Shown here piece by piece: positions 9,040 through 12,839 of a stretch of 12,839 nt of DNA. Under the pieces are notes generated by a model that was not told the origin of the DNA, ran no database searches, and worked only from the letters and a program-made list of their open reading frames with translations. The position numbers were made by a program, and so were the translations under genes. The first letter of the stretch is position 1; each line of letters begins with the position of its first letter. Where the stretch lies: assembly GCA_027596945.1 (NCBI GenBank), contig JADGJH010000956.1, forward strand, positions 1 to 12,839. The letters run 5' to 3'. The DNA is from Physocladia obscura (Eukaryota; Chytridiomycota; Chytridiomycetes; Chytridiales; Chytriomycetaceae).

Positions 9040-9277
9040 CTTGAATAAAAAATTTTATTTCTCATATTTTCATCAAGATTTCAGGAAAAAGAGAGAAAGA
9101 GAGGAAGTGGAGAAAGAGAAAGTAAATGCAAGAAAAAAATTTATAACATAAATAGGATAGCGATTACAAAAGTACATCAATAGAGTAACGATTAAAAAAG
9201 GAACTTGTCATATGATGGTTATTTAAAAAAAAAAAGGCAATATTTATCTAAAAGTCTTACAATATTGAAAAAAAGAG
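9040..9277. other. Divergent intergenic region
   Basis: AT-rich spacer between the GH74 pseudogene (leftward) and the Nudix gene (rightward). It has a purine-rich plus-strand stretch at 9084-9137 (pyrimidine-rich on the minus strand) and an A-run near 9225. On the minus strand the pyrimidine tract plus TTCAAG (to 9040) could be an acceptor for an upstream signal-peptide exon; I could not identify a convincing one. It probably contains the Nudix promoter. No other gene is seen. Confidence 0.5.
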
Positions 9278-10537
9278 ATGGAAGCAATTATAGATCACGC
9301 TAACAGCTTGGACGAAAGGCGGCTGCGGTTGATGCTGGAGCAGCCATCGATAAAGACGGGACTGCCGCTGTACATTGACGAGGCGGCACGGACGTCGCGA
9401 GAGGCGGTGGGTATTGTGCGGAGTGACGTAGTGCGGTTGCTGGAAGAGTGGTCAGGTAGCTATGGTGTACGTGGTTCGGGTGATGGCGGTACAGACGGTA
9501 ACGGTGGTTATGGTTTAGGTGATGCCGGCGGTAGTGGCGAGGTTGCGCTGGCAGACCGGGCGCAGCTGGTGCGGGCGGCGTTGACGGTACACAACGACGG
9601 CGTTGTTCTCGCGGTGGCGTCGACGGAGGCGCAACGCACGGCGCGGCTCGAAGCGCTGCTGGTCAGCTTCCGCGACGCCGCCGACGTGGCGCTTCTTGCG
9701 CCGAGCAAATGGCGTGGTGAGCGGTACTCTGTGTGGGACGCCAGGGGCCACGTCGCGCTGCGCGTCGAACGTGCGGCCGCCGGGCTTCTCGGCGTGCGCG
9801 TCTACGGCTGCCACCTCAATGCCTACTGCCACCTACCCATTCCATCCACATCTAGTAACGATACGAACCCATACCCATCGAATCTATTGAATACCCACGA
9901 CAACATGCGCATGTGGGTTGCCCGTCGCAGCTTCTCCAAACAGACTTATCCTGGCATGCTCGACAACATGGTTCTTGCCTCCTCCTTCCCGCCCGTGTCC
10001 TTCAGTCAACCTCGAATCTCACCTTACTCCACACACTCTACACTCTTAGGTAGCTGGCGGATTGCCCCATGGTTTATCTCCGACTGAAAATATCATCAAG
10101 GAATGCGCCGAAGAAGCGAATCTCGTTTTTTCAAGTTTAGCCGATTATGAAAGACCTCGTCCCGTGTCTGTCATCACTTCGTTTATGGATTCGCAAGAGC
10201 GAGGCTGGGTTCCAGATACCGAATTTATTTTCGACATCAAATTACCACCGTCTTTTGTCCCCGTTTGCCAAGACGGCGAGGTTCATGGTTTCGAACTGTT
10301 GTCTATAGACCAAGTAAAAAACTGTCAAAAATATTTTCGACTTGTTTAGTTAAATATACTTAGGTGAGCAAGCACTTGTTGAATGGTGAATTTATGCCGG
10401 AATCGGCTCTCTGTGTGATCGACTTTCTGATTCGCCATGGCTTTATCGATCCGTCCACAGAACCTGGCTATATGAATATCATTTCCGGAATTCACCGTCC
10501 TCTTCCTTTTCCTGGACCTCGATATAATTTCAAATAA
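9278..10537 (+). CDS. Nudix hydrolase with DUF4743 N-terminal domain
   Basis: Three exons, 9278-9970, 10050-10313 and 10364-10537, all phase 0, give 376 residues. The protein has the two-part form of the family typified by yeast YJR142W and the Nudix part of Tnr3: an N-terminal DUF4743 domain (about 90-180), then the Nudix fold. MWVARRSFSKQTYPGMLDNM ends exon 1. VAGGLPHGLSPTENIIKECA follows, then EEANL, which is the Nudix box metal-binding helix (KECxEE). Later come PDTEFIFDIKLP and GEVHGFELLSIDQ. The C-terminus reads ALCVIDFLIRHGFIDP. Characterised relatives hydrolyse damaged (oxo/oxy) thiamin diphosphate; that activity is inferred here. Exon 1 is odd: it carries a Gly-rich insert (about residues 62-86), a Ser/Asn/Pro-rich insert before MWVARR, and much higher GC than the rest of the gene. 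The start is the first ATG of the open frame. Confidence 0.92.
9480..9830 (+). other. GC-rich segment in Nudix exon 1
   Basis: A stretch of roughly 350 bases is dominated by GCG, CGC, GAC, GTG and CTG codons and CpG. The surrounding genes, and exons 2 and 3 of this gene, prefer A/T third positions. The frame is open and family motifs continue across it, so it belongs to the gene. Confidence 0.8.
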
Positions 10538-10538
10538 A
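10533..10538 (+). promoter_or_regulatory. AATAAA overlapping the Nudix stop codon
   Basis: A canonical AATAAA overlaps the TAA stop (10535-10537). It is followed by AATTA repeats to about 10555. It is a plausible poly(A) signal; the short distance would make a very short 3' UTR. Confidence 0.4.
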
Positions 10539-10580
10539 TTAAATTAAATTAAATATGCTTATTCAATTGCATTTGATTTG

Positions 10581-10590
10581 TTTATTTATT
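10581..10590 (-). promoter_or_regulatory. Overlapping AATAAA signals downstream of SELO
   Basis: On the minus strand, two overlapping AATAAA hexamers lie 13-22 bases after the SELO stop. They are candidate poly(A) signals. The convergent Nudix stop is only 65 bases from the SELO stop, so the two transcripts probably overlap at their 3' ends. Confidence 0.4.
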
Positions 10591-10602
10591 TTTTTTAATT
10601 TT

Positions 10603-12803
10603 TTAAGAGCTGCTTGCCTGTATAATATTGTCCTTTCGCTATAATTCACTCAATATCAGAAAAGACAAAAAAAAAAAGTAAAATATTTAATAATCACCTT
10701 GGGAACTTTTCCAGCCCATCTGCTTGCTGCATCTCGGTCAAAGACATTCTCCCACCCTCGCGCACTGTCTGAAATTTCTCCGAAAATATCTCCCACAAGT
10801 ATCTTCATGGCTTGATTCAAAGCTTCATCCACATTTGGGCTTAATTTAGCTCCAGTCACTTGTTTTTTTTTGCGCCCAGAAGAAGTGACTTCTTCATGTT
10901 GCTGCGGTCGAATCGATTCACCCCTTTTGAGTTTCGAAAGAAGCTCCTGCAACTCAAAATCTGTATCATCATCAACCATCGCATCGCCACTGTCCTTTTT
11001 ATTGTCACTACTATTGTTACCACCACCACCGCCAAAAAGAGTTTTACTTTCAGCTTCCATCAATATCCGCAACTCCTCCTTTAATCCTGCGATCTCGGCA
11101 TCGAACGGCTGGCATTCGGGAAGCGCCGCGACCTTGTCGCAGATTTCCTCGAGAATCCAGCCCCGAAGATTGAATTTAGGGTTGCATTTCGCCATACGGC
11201 TTCTTCTTTTTGCGTCCTCGCTGATGAGGCGGTGCTCAGAGAGTGGAACTGACACGTTCGAAGTGATGAGTTCGGTTATTATCCGGGATCGATATTTTAT
11301 CAACCATTCTTGCCATCTATATCGAATTTCATGTTCTGTCGGAAAACTGTCACTGACGTTGACGATTTGCTGCTGTTTTTGTTGTTGTGGTCGTTTTTGT
11401 TGTTGTTGTTGTTGATCTTGTTCATCTACGATGCTGCTGCCGTGGTTGTTTGAAGGAAGCTGTGGCAAAATAATTTCTTCGCTAAAACTCTCCTTGAATT
11501 TAACAGTTGTCAATGAAGCTTTTCTTGACGCCGACGTCTGGATTGATGCTGCAAGATTATTATTGTTTGCAATGATGCTTTTTTTTCGTTGTCGCTCGGT
11601 AATTATGCTCGATGCTCTTCTGACGCTTTTTCGGCGGTTTGACCCGTGGTTATGCAAGTTTTCTGCGGCCATAAGATCCGCTAGCAAGGGAGTTTCGATT
11701 ACCAATGCTGTTGTAGCTGATGGCTGATGTGGAAGTTGCAATAATGGCGTAGTTGGGGCTGATACCGCCTTAATATCCATACCAATACCTGCTTCCCGGC
11801 GTTGTTTTGCAGATACATCTGCAATTGCACTTTCGCGACTTTTGACAAAACTTATCACGTCAACTTCATGTGTTGCTTCTGCAACCGCAACCGACAAGCT
11901 TGCCAAAAGCATTTCAAGGCATGTTGAGCCATTTTTTTCTTTGTCGTTGCTGTTTTTGTTTGCAATAATGTCAGAGTCGAAATCAGCAATTGGTGTTGAG
12001 TTGGTTTGACATCGTGCATTCAAGTCGTTTTGCATTTCAATGAAGTCTGCAAGGGACATGTATTCGAGAACAACTCCACTGCTGATATCGATTGGGTCAA
12101 TGCTGCCGTTTGCAAGTTCTTCGTCTTCTTCAGAAATTTCATTGTCGTCGTCAAAATTATCGTCCACAAACGGATCAGGAACTAGTGGACCAAGCTCAGC
12201 GGCAAACTCTTCATCGGTTAAGCGAATTGCACAGAGAGCTCGAAAGAAATGTGTGTAATCGGTATCTGTGTCGCTGAGGAGAGAAAGTAGCGGTTCGATA
12301 AGAAGTTCCAGATCGTTAGTATCGAATTTTTGAATTCCAAGTTTCTATAAAAAAAATAATGAAAAAAAAAAAATTAACTATATTTTTCAGTCTAATTCAA
12401 ATAAATAGCGGCTGGAATCTGACGTATTTTTTTTTCCTTCTTGACTTACTTTTTCCATAATCTCTACAAAAGAATCTATAAATATATTGTCATATGATTC
12501 CAATATTTTTTCAATAATGTCCATTCCATCAATGCCTTTTGTTGCTCGCAATTTATTTTCATCGGCAGTCACCAACTCAACAAGGGTTCGGCCCAGTTTG
12601 CAAAGGTTCCAATAAACAATTTGAGGCTGGGTTTCGAAGCGGTATCGACCCACTAAATCTGTTTGTATGTGTTTGTTGTTAAAGCATCTGCATTAGCACT
12701 GTTTTTGCACACCATTTATTGAACTGCAAATGCAAGGATCATAAGTATCCATGAACATAAAAGGGCCATAATCTAGAGTAATACTATGGATGGACATATT
12801 GTC
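10603..12803 (-). CDS. SELO: SELO (selenoprotein O / YdiU) family, N-terminus outside window
   Basis: SELO proteins are pseudokinase-fold enzymes that transfer AMP to proteins (AMPylation); eukaryotic members are mitochondrial and linked to redox homeostasis. Exons on the minus strand are 12803-12713, 12652-12450, 12344-10698 and 10617-10603, all in phase, giving 651 residues up to the stop; the N-terminal half lies beyond the right edge. The first exon carries DNMSIHSITLDYGPF, with the Asp-Asn pair and the DFG-like Asp at family spacing. Next come GRYRFETQPQIVYWNLCKLG and, later, RYRWQEWLIKYRSR and KCNPKFNLRGWIL of the C-terminal helical part. Between them sits a low-complexity insertion of roughly 270 residues with a poly-Gln tract. 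A second Gly/Asn/Asp-rich insert follows the NPKFNLRG motif. The end reads SRWAGKVPKASSS. The family ends W-A-x-x-L-C-V-T-U/C-S-S, so the redox pair is replaced by Pro and Ser. Normal SELO has little between the two conserved parts. Confidence 0.9.
11367..11423 (-). repeat. Poly-glutamine CAA/CAG tract in SELO
   Basis: The minus strand encodes a run of Gln interrupted by KRP and K (DQQQQQQKRPQQQKQQQ), mostly CAA codons with some CAG. On the plus strand it appears as a GTT/TTG repeat. It lies at the C-terminal end of the low-complexity insertion, 20-25 codons before the conserved RYRWQEWL motif. Confidence 0.9.
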
Positions 12804-12839
12804 CTTAAAAACAAAGAATCATTATTGAAAAAAAAAAAA
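12804..12839 (-). other. Intron end upstream of the SELO DNMS exon
   Basis: On the minus strand the last 36 bases are A/T-rich and end in GTTTTTAAG directly before the GAC of the DNMS motif. The phase and the internal family position mark it as an intron that continues out of the window. Confidence 0.6.

Noticed and set aside
9480..9830. GC-rich stretch as contamination or chimera
   Set aside because: The reading frame and the DUF4743-Nudix motifs run continuously through and beyond it.
10603..10617. In-frame UGA selenocysteine codon in SELO
   Set aside because: The terminal codons are GCA AGC AGC TCT TAA; no TGA occurs at the Sec position, so a SECIS element is not expected.

Overview
The window is a compact, intron-rich, AT-rich piece of a eukaryotic nuclear genome. 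It holds five protein-coding genes that look functional and one decayed gene. Introns are short (48-124 nt, one of 227 nt), and most have GT donors, T-rich tracts and AG acceptors. Genes lie 22-116 bp apart, except for one divergent spacer of about 240 bp. The housekeeping genes (SDE2, SPCS3, Nudix/DUF4743, SELO) occur across eukaryotes. The most informative element is a fungal-type cellulose-binding module (CBM1) joined to a GH74 xyloglucanase. With the gene compactness, this points to a fungus, perhaps an early-diverging AT-rich lineage such as a chytrid. That placement is inference; no marker in the window proves it.

Left half, plus strand, three tandem genes. (1) Bases 37-4741: a SET-domain protein, 5' end outside the window, with a SET domain spread over five exons, a helical middle part and a long disordered Ser/Asn/Thr-rich tail ending in a basic nuclear signal between two SUMO-interaction-like motifs. 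(2) 4764-5710: an SDE2-like splicing/genome-stability factor in five exons that keeps the ubiquitin-like cleavage motif [12 protein letters not shown] but seems to lack most of the ubiquitin fold. (3) 5765-6518: signal peptidase complex subunit 3 in four exons.

Centre, minus strand, 9039-6635: a CBM1 + Thr-rich linker + GH74 gene with at least five reading-frame breaks, two internal stop codons and two missing propeller segments. Its introns and family motifs remain clear, so I call it a pseudogene. Its intact neighbours argue against general poor sequence quality.

Right half: a Nudix hydrolase of the DUF4743/Tnr3-like family (9278-10537, plus strand, three exons, with an unusually GC-rich first exon), converging after 65 bp on the 3' end of a SELO (selenoprotein O / YdiU) gene (12803-10603, minus strand, N-terminal part beyond the right edge). 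The SELO gene keeps the DN...DYG metal-binding segment but carries a large low-complexity insertion. It ends in P-x-x-S-S-S where the family has a C-x-x-U/C-S-S redox motif.

The genes do not form one pathway. The layout is that of independent housekeeping genes around a lost secreted plant-cell-wall enzyme. Several apparent frame breaks in the SET gene disappear once introns are placed. Those in the GH74 gene do not.
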